From: Flavobacterium cupreum
GTDB taxonomy: Bacteria; Bacteroidota; Bacteroidia; Flavobacteriales; Flavobacteriaceae
Assembly (NCBI RefSeq): GCF_003996965.1
Contig: NZ_QWDM01000015.1
Span: 85,284 to 149,283, forward strand
Direction of reading: 5' to 3'
Length of the DNA stretch: 64,000 nt
The position numbers and the translations under genes were made by a program. Position 1 is the first letter of the stretch; every line of letters starts with the position of its first letter. Positions 8,373-14,860 of the stretch are shown here, piece after piece. The notes below the pieces were generated by a model. It saw only the letters and a program-made list of their open reading frames with translations, ran no database searches and was not told where the DNA came from.

Positions 8373-9623
8373 ATGGATATTCGAATTGAAAAGAAAAAAG
8401 GCTTGACATTAAAGCACATTGGTTACATAGTACTGGCTGTCGTATTGATTGGTGTAGTATTTAAGGTATTTTTGAGTGCCTCACTGGGTACGTATGACAT
8501 CGATAAAAATAAAGTATCGATAGCTCAGGTAACGCAAGGAAAGTTTGATGATTATATTACCATTAACGGCAATATTGCCCCAATTTCAACCATCTATCTG
8601 GATGCATATGAAGGAGGAAGGGTAAAGGAAAAACTCATAGAAGAAGGTACTATGGTTAAAAAAGGTGATGTTATTTTAAGATTAGAAAACTTAGATCTAT
8701 ATGAGCAGATTCTGACAAGTGAAAGTAACCTGGCCTTAAAACAAAATGACCTGAGATCAACAAAACTGGCTTTTGATACAAGGCAGTTAAGCGACCAGAA
8801 GGATCTTGTTAACTCTCAGTATGATCTGCAAAAACTGAAAAGAAATTACGAACAGAGCGATGCTTTGTACAAAGAAAAGCTGATCTCTAAAGAGGAATAT
8901 TTACTGTCAAAAGAAAAATATAATCTTACGAAAGAGCAATATGTCATTAATAAAACACAAGCAGATAGTGACAGCAGGTTAAGAAATACTTCTTTTAGAA
9001 GCCTGGATGCGGATCTGGTGCGCATGAAAAAAATATTAACCATGGTGTATCAGCGATTAGATCATTTGAACGTAAAAGCTATCGCAGACGGGCAGCTTGG
9101 TCTGCTGAATGCTGAAGTGGGGCAGAATATTAGCCCGGGTGACCGTATTGGACAAATAAATGTCCTGACGAACTATAAAATTGAAGCAACAATTGATGAA
9201 CATTATATCGATCGTGTAAAAAATGATTTAGCAGCAAGCTTACAACGAAATAATACAGAGTATCCTTTAAGAATACAAAAAGTATATCCGGAAGTTCGTG
9301 ATGGGAAATTTAAAGTTGACCTTGTTTTTGTAGGGGGAAAACCTGAAAATATAAGAACGGGACAGGGTTATAACATTAAATTACAATTAGGAGAATCCAA
9401 AAACGGGATTTTATTACCAAAAGGAAGTTTCTTTAACAGCACCGGAGGGCAATGGGTTTTTGTGGTGAATAGCAAGACAGCTGAGGCATCAAAGAGACCA
9501 GTTCGCATAGGAAGACAAAATTCAAAATACTATGAAATTTTAGGAGGTCTTAATGCTGGAGAAAATGTCATAATTTCTGGTTACGAGGGTTTTAAGGAAG
9601 TTGACAAAATAATATTAAATTAG
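8373..9623 (+). CDS. HlyD/MacA-type periplasmic adaptor subunit
   Basis: 416 residues. One membrane segment at about 14-36 is followed by a lipoyl-like half (GGRVKEKLIEEGTMVKKGD), a long helical hairpin (about 110-220), the second lipoyl half and a beta-barrel region (ILLPKGSFFNSTGGQWVF). This is the adaptor that bridges an inner-membrane ABC pump to the TolC-like channel. Its start follows the previous stop by one base, so the two are co-translated. Confidence 0.92.
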   Translation: MDIRIEKKKGLTLKHIGYIVLAVVLIGVVFKVFLSASLGTYDIDKNKVSIAQVTQGKFDDYITINGNIAPISTIYLDAYEGGRVKEKLIEEGTMVKKGDVILRLENLDLYEQILTSESNLALKQNDLRSTKLAFDTRQLSDQKDLVNSQYDLQKLKRNYEQSDALYKEKLISKEEYLLSKEKYNLTKEQYVINKTQADSDSRLRNTSFRSLDADLVRMKKILTMVYQRLDHLNVKAIADGQLGLLNAEVGQNISPGDRIGQINVLTNYKIEATIDEHYIDRVKNDLAASLQRNNTEYPLRIQKVYPEVRDGKFKVDLVFVGGKPENIRTGQGYNIKLQLGESKNGILLPKGSFFNSTGGQWVFVVNSKTAEASKRPVRIGRQNSKYYEILGGLNAGENVIISGYEGFKEVDKIILN

Positions 9624-9688
9624 TATTCAAAAAAACAATACATTTATTAACAGGATAAATTACATATAAATATTAAAAACATATAGAA

Positions 9689-10387
9689 ATGATAAAAATT
9701 AAAAATTTAAAAAAGAGTTTTAGAACAGAAGATATTGAAACTTTAGCATTAAACGATATTAGCCTTAATGTGGCGCAGGGAGAGTTCATCGCTATCATGG
9801 GGCCATCAGGTTGCGGAAAATCAACATTGCTGAACATTGTAGGGATGCTGGACAATCCTACAAGTGGAAGCTATAAATTTAGTGATATTGAAGTTGGGCA
9901 TTTTGAAGAAAGTGAACGTACGACTTTGAGAAAAGGAAACTTAGGATTTGTATTTCAAAGTTTTAATTTAATTGAGGAACTTACGGTTTTTGAAAATGTA
10001 GAATTGCCTTTGATTTATCTTAATATAAGTAAAAGTGAACGTAAAGAAAGAGTTAGGGAAGTGCTTAAAAGAATGAAAATTGCTCACAGGGAAAGCCATT
10101 TTCCAAAGCAATTGTCCGGAGGGCAGCAACAGCGTGTGGCTATTTCGAGAGCGGTCATTACAAAACCTAAACTAATTTTAGCCGATGAGCCGACAGGTAA
10201 CCTGGATTCTAAAAATGGAATTGAAGTGATGAATTTACTAACGGAACTAAACCAGGAAGGAGCCACTATTGTAATGGTAACACACTCCGACAGGGATTCT
10301 CACTATGCACACAGAGTAATTAATTTATTTGATGGTCAGATAGTAAGTGAAGTAAAATCACCTCCCCTGGCAGCACAAAGTTATTAA
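9689..10387 (+). CDS. ABC transporter ATPase, MacB/LolD type
   Basis: A 232-residue stand-alone nucleotide-binding subunit. Walker A GPSGCGKST is at residues 38-46, the signature is LSGGQQQR, and Walker B with the following D-loop is ILADEPTGNLDS. This subclass drives MacB- or Lol-type mechanotransmission pumps and needs an FtsX-like permease. None is encoded after it: about 180 bases later the prophage begins. The permease may lie upstream of the window or elsewhere. Together with the adaptor and channel it is a likely exporter of the peptide made by the neighbouring synthetase. Confidence 0.93.
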   Translation: MIKIKNLKKSFRTEDIETLALNDISLNVAQGEFIAIMGPSGCGKSTLLNIVGMLDNPTSGSYKFSDIEVGHFEESERTTLRKGNLGFVFQSFNLIEELTVFENVELPLIYLNISKSERKERVREVLKRMKIAHRESHFPKQLSGGQQQRVAISRAVITKPKLILADEPTGNLDSKNGIEVMNLLTELNQEGATIVMVTHSDRDSHYAHRVINLFDGQIVSEVKSPPLAAQSY

Positions 10388-10460
10388 GGAAACCTACTTT
10401 ACAAACCAGTACGCACTGGATACCTGGGAACAATACAAAATTGGCAATAATATAAAAAAG

Positions 10461-10490
10461 AAAGCCTGCAGATTTGCAGGTTTTCTTTTT
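10461..10490 (+). terminator. Rho-independent terminator after the efflux operon
   Basis: A ten-pair stem (AAAGCCTGCA with TGCAGGTTTT, one G-T pair) with a four-base loop is followed by a T-rich run. It lies 74 bases after the ABC ATPase stop. Confidence 0.75.
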
Positions 10491-10502
10491 TGCCAAAATA
10501 AA

Positions 10503-10536
10503 AAAAGCCTTTAAACAGTGATGTTTAAAGGCTTTT
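10503..10536. terminator. Strong bidirectional terminator hairpin next to the left attachment site
   Basis: A perfect 14-pair stem (10503-10516 with 10523-10536) has a six-base loop and A and T runs on either side, so it could stop transcription both ways. A third small stem AAGTTTC/GAAACTT (10545-10562) follows directly. Together these insulate the host operon from the prophage. Confidence 0.7.
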
Positions 10537-10568
10537 GACTTTTAAAGTTTCTTTTGAAACTTCTACTG

Positions 10569-10581
10569 GCGGAGAAAGAGG
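10569..10581. repeat. attL core, 13-bp direct repeat
   Basis: GCGGAGAAAGAGG here is repeated exactly at 61610-61622 just beyond the integrase gene. Sequence identity stops on both sides of the 13 bases. It marks the left boundary of the prophage. The core resembles the antisense 3' end of a tRNA-Ser gene, but no cloverleaf can be drawn on either side. Confidence 0.65.
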
Positions 10582-10662
10582 GAAACTCTGTTATATCTTT
10601 TTCGCTTTTTAATTGACTGATTTCATTGACTTCACAAACAAATTAAAATTGATTAATATTCG

Positions 10663-10686
10663 TTTTTGTTCACTTTTTTGTTCACT
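10663..10686. repeat. Tandem 12-mer, candidate integrase arm-type sites (left)
   Basis: TTTTTGTTCACT occurs twice head to tail (10663-10674, 10675-10686), 82 bases inside the left core. An 11/12 match is at 61546-61557 on the inner side of the right core. Copies flanking both cores at short distance are what a lambda-type attP arm arrangement looks like. Confidence 0.5.
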
Positions 10687-10948
10687 GCAAAAAGTCTTCT
10701 ATTTCAATACTTCCGGACATATTAAACACTTTTTTATCACGCCCGAAAAGCCAATTTGCATTGACGTTATATTTTATACATATTGTTTCTATGTGTGAAA
10801 CTGTAAAGTGGTTAATGCCTTTTCTTATTTTGGAAACGGTTTGCGGCAGGATGCCGATATCCCTGCAAAAGTCTATCTCGCGATTGACTTTATTCTGTAA
10901 AATCAAAACTTCAATTAAACGCAGAATTCTTTGATCAGTACTTTGCAT
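10682..10948 (-). CDS. Small helix-turn-helix (XRE-like) protein
   Basis: 88 residues. The middle reads as a helix-turn-helix (FCRDIGILPQTVSKIRKG), followed by a segment with NANWLFG that is typical of Bacteroidota XRE-type proteins. It is the last gene of the leftward lysogeny group, and its stop overlaps the candidate arm sites. It may be an excision or lysogeny regulator; the exact role is not visible. The start ATG at 10948 lies three bases from the stop of the next gene upstream. Confidence 0.7.
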   Translation of the reverse strand: MQSTDQRILRLIEVLILQNKVNREIDFCRDIGILPQTVSKIRKGINHFTVSHIETICIKYNVNANWLFGRDKKVFNMSGSIEIEDFLQ

Positions 10949-10950
10949 TT

Positions 10951-11409
10951 TTACTCAACGCCTAAATATTCATGAAATTTGTTTTGATCTCTTTTCAACA
11001 GAACAATGAATTGTGGGTTAAAAATTGTATCCTGATGATATTTTGTATTTTCTTTAATTATGTAATAAACATTATTTCTAATATTAGCTCCATATTTATT
11101 TTCTGAATCATAATACAATGATACGGACCATTTTTTTGAAATTGTATCTAAGATTTGTTTAGAACCATATGATTCATAAATCTCATTTAAAAGTTTGTTG
11201 TAATATTTGGTATTTTTAGGAATTATAGCAACATTTGTTAATGTTGAATCGTATTTTATAGTCGATGGAGTAATAGAATTTGTATGAATATCTGATTTAC
11301 AAAATTCAAGTATCATATCCTCTTTTGTTCTTTTTGTTTTAATATTTTTTTCTTTATTACATGAGAATAAAAAAACAATTATTATGATGATAGTGCTTAT
11401 TTTTTTCAT
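10951..11409 (-). CDS. Prophage lipoprotein of unknown function
   Basis: 152 residues from the ATG at 11409. It opens with MKKIS, a run of isoleucines and a lipobox-like FSC, so the mature protein would be lipid-anchored at the first cysteine. The rest is charged and soluble, without a domain I recognise. It is co-directional with the repressor, so it is probably expressed in the lysogen. That fits a surface protein changing the host envelope, such as superinfection exclusion, but this is inference from location only. Confidence 0.75.
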   Translation of the reverse strand: MKKISTIIIIIVFLFSCNKEKNIKTKRTKEDMILEFCKSDIHTNSITPSTIKYDSTLTNVAIIPKNTKYYNKLLNEIYESYGSKQILDTISKKWSVSLYYDSENKYGANIRNNVYYIIKENTKYHQDTIFNPQFIVLLKRDQNKFHEYLGVE

Positions 11410-11410
11410 A

Positions 11411-11929
11411 TTATTCAATGCATTTTAAAAGTTCCTTGAACTTTTTATCACGTTTTTCACTTACATCATCATCTCTATAACCGTCAGTTGTGTAAATACG
11501 GAGTTTTGAAATTTTTTCGTTAAGTAATCGCTGATAAATTTCGTCTGAAATAGGAATTGCCGTAAAAGCTCCCCAATGTGTAGATTTTAAGGTTGTATTA
11601 TAGGTCCCTGTTGCTATTTGTGTATCTATGAATTGCAAGTTAATTGTATTCTCAGAATCTGTTTTAAACATTATTTCATGTTCAGATCTTAATGTAAAAA
11701 TGGAAGGAGACATAACATGTAGTTTTAAATATCGAACATCATTTATTTTGAGCAAGGCATAACCACAAGAAAAACCGAGACCCATTCCGGAAATTGTAAA
11801 AATATCTTCTTTAGTTTCAAGAATTTTGTTTTTTGTAAATTCATCAACTTCATTTCGTTTGTATTTACAGTTTTGAGCGCTTATATAATTTGCAGCTAAA
11901 AGAAGAATTAAAAAAGTAATTTTTTTCAT
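11411..11929 (-). CDS. Prophage secreted protein of unknown function
   Basis: 172 residues from the ATG at 11929, preferred over a TTG 30 bases earlier because it begins directly with a signal peptide (MKKITFLILLLAANYISAQ). The mature part has beta-rich segments (LKLHVMSPSIFTLRSEHEIMF) and few cysteines. I do not recognise the family. It sits between the repressor gene and the lipoprotein gene, in the same direction. The three form the part of the prophage expected to be on during lysogeny. Confidence 0.75.
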   Translation of the reverse strand: MKKITFLILLLAANYISAQNCKYKRNEVDEFTKNKILETKEDIFTISGMGLGFSCGYALLKINDVRYLKLHVMSPSIFTLRSEHEIMFKTDSENTINLQFIDTQIATGTYNTTLKSTHWGAFTAIPISDEIYQRLLNEKISKLRIYTTDGYRDDDVSEKRDKKFKELLKCIE

Positions 11930-12002
11930 GGTTTTATTGTTTTCGCCGAACTTAATCAATCCGGATTATTATTTATTATGGATTTCCGTATCTATCTTCT
12001 AT

Positions 12003-12737
12003 TTAAAATGTTCTCTTAATTACATTAAATATTCTATAGATATCATTCATGTGAATTTCGAAGGGATCATCACTTTTATTTCTGGAATGTAAAGTAAGTA
12101 GGCCAGTTTCGTTATTACAATCTCCAATGTCTTTGTGATATATTGCATTTTTGGTCATTAATATAAATCCATATTTGTTTTTATGGAATCCGTTGCACCA
12201 TAAGTGCCTGCCAATTTCACGTGCTAAAACTTCAGCTCCACTTGGAGTATCATCTATTCCTCCACCATTCATACTATTGTTTTTTATATTAAATGCAAGA
12301 TAGTTTCCCTTAGCAACTTTATCCACAGTAAAAGTTGCGGTACTAAATTCAGAATGTAATTTTTCATCATCGTTATATGCTTCTAAATAAGAGGCATATG
12401 CATCAAAAGGTACTTTAATCACTTCAATTTTTGTTGATCCATCTGGATATTCGTAAAATTTAATACCGTTTTTATTCGTGAAAATCTCAATTTCATCATC
12501 GGTGTTTGATAATTCAACATCACTTTTAAACTTTTGTGATTTACTATCTGTTTTAATATTGTGATTTATAAGTGAATCTTTGGCCCATTTTGTCAATATT
12601 GTGATTTTTGATGCTGGTATTTTGCTTCCGTTCTCCCAGTTATAGATTGTATTTTTACTTACACCTAATATTCCCGCTAACTCATCTTGCGTTAACCCTT
12701 GTTTTTTACGGGTTTTAACTATGTCTTGTGCATTCAT
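12003..12737 (-). CDS. Phage repressor, XRE helix-turn-helix with S24/LexA-like C-terminal domain
   Basis: 244 residues from the ATG at 12737; a TTG two codons earlier is also possible. Residues 1-55 form an XRE helix-turn-helix (LTQDELAGILGVSKNTIYNWENG). The C-terminal half has a NNSMNGGG segment where S24 repressors carry the self-cleavage serine, and YGFILMTKNAIYHKD where the lysine is expected. It should hold the prophage silent by binding the palindromes between it and the rightward early operon. Whether it self-cleaves on DNA damage is uncertain, since the serine-lysine pair is only approximate. Confidence 0.88.
   Translation of the reverse strand: MNAQDIVKTRKKQGLTQDELAGILGVSKNTIYNWENGSKIPASKITILTKWAKDSLINHNIKTDSKSQKFKSDVELSNTDDEIEIFTNKNGIKFYEYPDGSTKIEVIKVPFDAYASYLEAYNDDEKLHSEFSTATFTVDKVAKGNYLAFNIKNNSMNGGGIDDTPSGAEVLAREIGRHLWCNGFHKNKYGFILMTKNAIYHKDIGDCNNETGLLTLHSRNKSDDPFEIHMNDIYRIFNVIKRTF
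12555..12606. promoter_or_regulatory. Two operator half-sites inside the repressor coding region
   Basis: AATATTGTGATT occurs at 12555-12566 and again at 12595-12606. Each is two thirds of the 18-bp palindrome found in the intergenic region. Two copies of such a 12-mer within 52 bases are unlikely by chance and may be auxiliary repressor sites. Confidence 0.45.
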
Positions 12738-12740
12738 TTC

Positions 12741-12833
12741 CAATATTGTTATTTAAAATCGATATAAATAATCGCAATATTGTGATTATTTATTGTTTTT
12801 TATTTGTAAATCACAATATTGTGATTATATTTG
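12741..12833 (+). promoter_or_regulatory. Early promoter and repressor operators
   Basis: A perfect 18-bp palindrome built on CACAATATTGTG is at 12809-12826. A one-mismatch copy is at 12770-12787, and a weaker core (CAATATTG) is at 12741-12748 beside the repressor start. A Bacteroidota promoter fits exactly around the best copy: TTTG at 12803-12806, 19 bases, then TATATTTG at 12826-12833. The repressor bound here would cover the spacer of the rightward early promoter. Confidence 0.75.
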
Positions 12834-12843
12834 CTCTGTACAA

Positions 12844-12939
12844 ATGACGAATGCAAATGTACTAAAAAAGTTCTTTGAAATACTGAATACGAAAAAATGT
12901 AAGAATAAAGCTGATGGGTTTACGAAAACCTCTATGTAA
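12844..12939 (+). CDS. Possible 31-residue early leader peptide
   Basis: An ATG ten bases after the early promoter -7 box opens a 31-codon frame, lysine-rich, ending at 12939. It is the first frame of the early transcript. No family is recognisable and there is no clear ribosome site, so it may only be leader RNA. Confidence 0.25.
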   Translation: MTNANVLKKFFEILNTKKCKNKADGFTKTSM

Positions 12940-12973
12940 AAAGCTGAAATAGAAAAATCGAATAAAAAAAATA

Positions 12974-13012
12974 GCCGTTGCGATTAAGTCGTAGCATCGA
13001 AGCACCAACGGC
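12974..13012 (+). ncRNA. Conserved-looking stem-loop in early leader
   Basis: GCCGTTG (12974-12980) pairs with CAACGGC (13006-13012), and inside it CGAT (12981-12984) pairs with ATCG (12996-12999), leaving a one-sided bulge. It is GC-richer than its surroundings and lies 22 bases before the first early gene. It has no T-run, so it looks like a leader structure or small RNA rather than a terminator. The function is unknown. Confidence 0.35.
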
Positions 13013-13034
13013 GCGAATTTCAAAAGACAAAAAC

Positions 13035-13316
13035 ATGAAAAAATCAATATTTATTAAAGCTTGGGGTTTATTTAGAAAATTCCAAATGACATTTTCACAA
13101 GCTCTTATTGAAGCATGGAAAATGGCCAAAAGAGAAATTTTAATAAAAGCTTACAATAAAATTCCTTCAACAAAAAGCTTACAGAAGAAAAAACTGGAAG
13201 CTAAAAAGCTTTGGCAAGGGATTGAAACGATTACATATCCATGGAGAAATCAATTCGTTACAAATAACAGTGGAGCAGCTGGATATTATGGAATTGGTAA
13301 ATACAACGGAGATTAA
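13035..13316 (+). CDS. Early phage protein of unknown function
   Basis: 93 residues from the ATG at 13035. An earlier in-frame start at 12978 falls inside the leader stem-loop and is not favoured. The protein is basic, with a helical N-terminal half (FIKAWGLFRKFQMTFSQALI) and a glycine-rich end. It is the first substantial gene after the early promoter, a place where phages often put host-takeover or regulatory proteins. No family is recognised. Confidence 0.65.
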   Translation: MKKSIFIKAWGLFRKFQMTFSQALIEAWKMAKREILIKAYNKIPSTKSLQKKKLEAKKLWQGIETITYPWRNQFVTNNSGAAGYYGIGKYNGD

Positions 13317-13337
13317 TAACTGCAAACTAAAAATTAT

Positions 13338-13562
13338 ATGGCCACAACAGTAACCAAAAGAAAAAAGCTTAAAGATGAAGTTTACGATATCATCAGAAAT
13401 GATATTCCTTTAAGACACAAAATCAGCAAGCAGTTACAGATTGAAGTACAATCTGTTTATCAATCTGCTGCCAGAAAATCTACAAAATTCAGTTTGCCGG
13501 TCATTTTGGAAGTGATCGCAAAGCACACTGGTTTACCAAAAGAAGAGTTGACCAATGTCTAA
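13338..13562 (+). CDS. Small basic early protein, possibly DNA-binding
   Basis: 74 residues with a lysine-rich N-terminus. A helical region (RHKISKQLQIEVQSVYQSAA), a turn and a second helix (LPVILEVIAKHTGLPKEEL) could form a helix-turn-helix. It overlaps the next small gene by 8 bases. The DNA-binding idea rests only on its shape and charge. Confidence 0.6.
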   Translation: MATTVTKRKKLKDEVYDIIRNDIPLRHKISKQLQIEVQSVYQSAARKSTKFSLPVILEVIAKHTGLPKEELTNV

Positions 13563-13671
13563 GATTTTATCTATAGAAGATATGATTTTCTTTTTCATAC
13601 TTCTACTTATTGCACTTGGAATTATTAACGTAATAAACTGGATTTATAAAAAGATAAACAGATGGCATTAG
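13555..13671 (+). CDS. 38-residue single-span membrane protein
   Basis: ATG at 13555 overlaps the end of the previous gene, and the stop at 13669-13671 overlaps the start of the next. A hydrophobic segment (residues about 10-28, FFFILLLIALGIINVI) is followed by a basic tail (KKINRWH). The tight overlaps on both sides argue that it is translated. The function is unknown. Confidence 0.55.
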   Translation: MSKILSIEDMIFFFILLLIALGIINVINWIYKKINRWH

Positions 13672-13892
13672 AAACAATCACAATTCCGCTGGAAACTTAC
13701 AAATGTCTGCGGGGGCATTTAGAAAAGGCTAATGAAATATTCAATAGTCTGGGAATGGCTGAGGGGTTAGCAAGTGAGAGCAAGCCTCTTAAGCCAGAAC
13801 CGAAACAAACAAGATCACAGAAAATTGAAAAATACAAAAATTTAATTGGAAGTGGTCAACGGGTAAAAAAGCCTGAATATCTTAAAAAATAA
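13662..13892 (+). CDS. Early phage protein of unknown function
   Basis: 76 residues. An N-terminal beta-like segment is followed by a helix and a basic, proline- and lysine-rich tail. It overlaps the small membrane protein gene by 10 bases and is followed directly by a terminator whose stem starts at its stop codon. No recognisable domain. Confidence 0.6.
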   Translation: MALETITIPLETYKCLRGHLEKANEIFNSLGMAEGLASESKPLKPEPKQTRSQKIEKYKNLIGSGQRVKKPEYLKK

Positions 13893-13916
13893 AAGCCACT
13901 TGACAGAGTGGCTTTT
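13892..13916 (+). terminator. Terminator within the early region
   Basis: AAAGCCACT (13892-13900) pairs with AGTGGCTTT (13907-13915) across a six-base loop, followed by T's. It splits the first small early genes from the rest, so an antitermination step or partial read-through is expected. Confidence 0.7.
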
Positions 13917-13961
13917 TATAATAATTCAATCACGGACCTCGAAATCCTTAATCTATTTATT

Positions 13962-14183
13962 ATGAATGCAAATTTAATACAAAGATTCTGCAATACAACA
14001 TTGTCGAATGATAAAACTAAACACCTTTTAGGTAAATGCTTGCGAAAAGCATTTGATGAATCTATTTCAGATGCTTTGGAATCTGAAAATATCCTAGGGT
14101 TAGCTTGGAAGTTCCAGGTACCACAATTTGATGAGATGTTTGAAGATCATCAAAATCACGATTATCCACCTTTTGAATGTTAG
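13962..14183 (+). CDS. Early phage protein of unknown function
   Basis: 73 residues from the ATG at 13962. A GTG at 13908 is in frame but lies in the terminator stem. The protein is acidic at its C-terminus (FDEMFEDHQNHDYPPF). It overlaps the next gene by 7 bases. No domain is recognised. Confidence 0.6.
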   Translation: MNANLIQRFCNTTLSNDKTKHLLGKCLRKAFDESISDALESENILGLAWKFQVPQFDEMFEDHQNHDYPPFEC

Positions 14184-14707
14184 TTATGGAAATTAAGAAA
14201 AACCAAATTTTTAAAACTCCAGTAGGATTGATTTTAAAAGTAAAAACAGTTCGTGAATCAGGTTTACATACTCTGGAACTGATTGATGAAAAAGGAAATA
14301 TTATTCCAGAGAGAAGAAATCATCGAGGTCATGTAATTGAGAGATCAGTTCGCATATGTTCTGAAGAGACAATTCGAACCTTTAAAAAATTAGCTATTGG
14401 AATGTTACTTCTGTTTTGTTCGATGGCATACTCTCAAAAAAAGAAATTTGTTATGGCTGCCGATTCAAAACATAAGGTCTTAATGATTGGCCAGATGCAG
14501 GCACTTTCTTTTGATGATAGAATCTATTCCATTGACAAAAAAAGGGGCTGGTACGTGGACCGGAATGATACAGTCATCTGGGTATACGGGCACAATCCTT
14601 TGGATTTTAAAGATGTGGTTAAGGTTGGCTTTTACAAAGACTTTCAAAACTACGTTGTAAGTCTCAAAACTGAAAAACTAAAAAACTTCAACGATGTCAC
14701 TCGTTAA
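14177..14707 (+). CDS. Two-part phage protein with an internal signal-peptide-like segment
   Basis: 176 residues. Residues 1-68 look soluble (KNQIFKTPVGLILKVKTV). Residues about 69-87 (FKKLAIGMLLLFCSMAYSQ) read like a complete signal peptide with a Bacteroidota-style cleavage end. The remaining 90 residues are a mixed-charge domain (GWYVDRNDTVIWVYG). It may be a fusion of a cytoplasmic and an exported protein, a signal-anchor protein, or two products if translation also starts inside. An internal ATG at 14402 would produce the exported half. The family is unknown. Confidence 0.6.
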   Translation: MLVMEIKKNQIFKTPVGLILKVKTVRESGLHTLELIDEKGNIIPERRNHRGHVIERSVRICSEETIRTFKKLAIGMLLLFCSMAYSQKKKFVMAADSKHKVLMIGQMQALSFDDRIYSIDKKRGWYVDRNDTVIWVYGHNPLDFKDVVKVGFYKDFQNYVVSLKTEKLKNFNDVTR

Positions 14708-14849
14708 ATTCGATCGCGAACAGAGGCTTTATAATTTTTATAAAAAGTTTCTTGACAATCCACATCTAATTGATAAGGTTGTGATAGAATCTTTTAAAGA
14801 AGATCTGGAGCTACTTAATAATTACAAAAAACATAAAAAAATAATTTAA
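14694..14849 (+). CDS. Small phage protein, 51 residues
   Basis: ATG at 14694 overlaps the end of the previous gene by 14 bases, and the frame ends at 14849, 11 bases before the next gene. It is basic and helical (QRLYNFYKKFLDNPHLIDKV). The position in a tightly packed operon supports it. The function is unknown. Confidence 0.5.
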   Translation: MSLVKFDREQRLYNFYKKFLDNPHLIDKVVIESFKEDLELLNNYKKHKKII

Positions 14850-14860
14850 TTATAAATAAA

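Noticed and set aside
10569..10581. tRNA-Ser 3' end as the attachment gene
   Set aside because: The core resembles the antisense end of a tRNA-Ser, but neither flank gives a T-arm, anticodon arm or cloverleaf.
12862..13129. Leftward open frames opposite the early leader
   Set aside because: They lie antisense to the early transcript leader and first gene, with low-complexity phenylalanine-rich translations.
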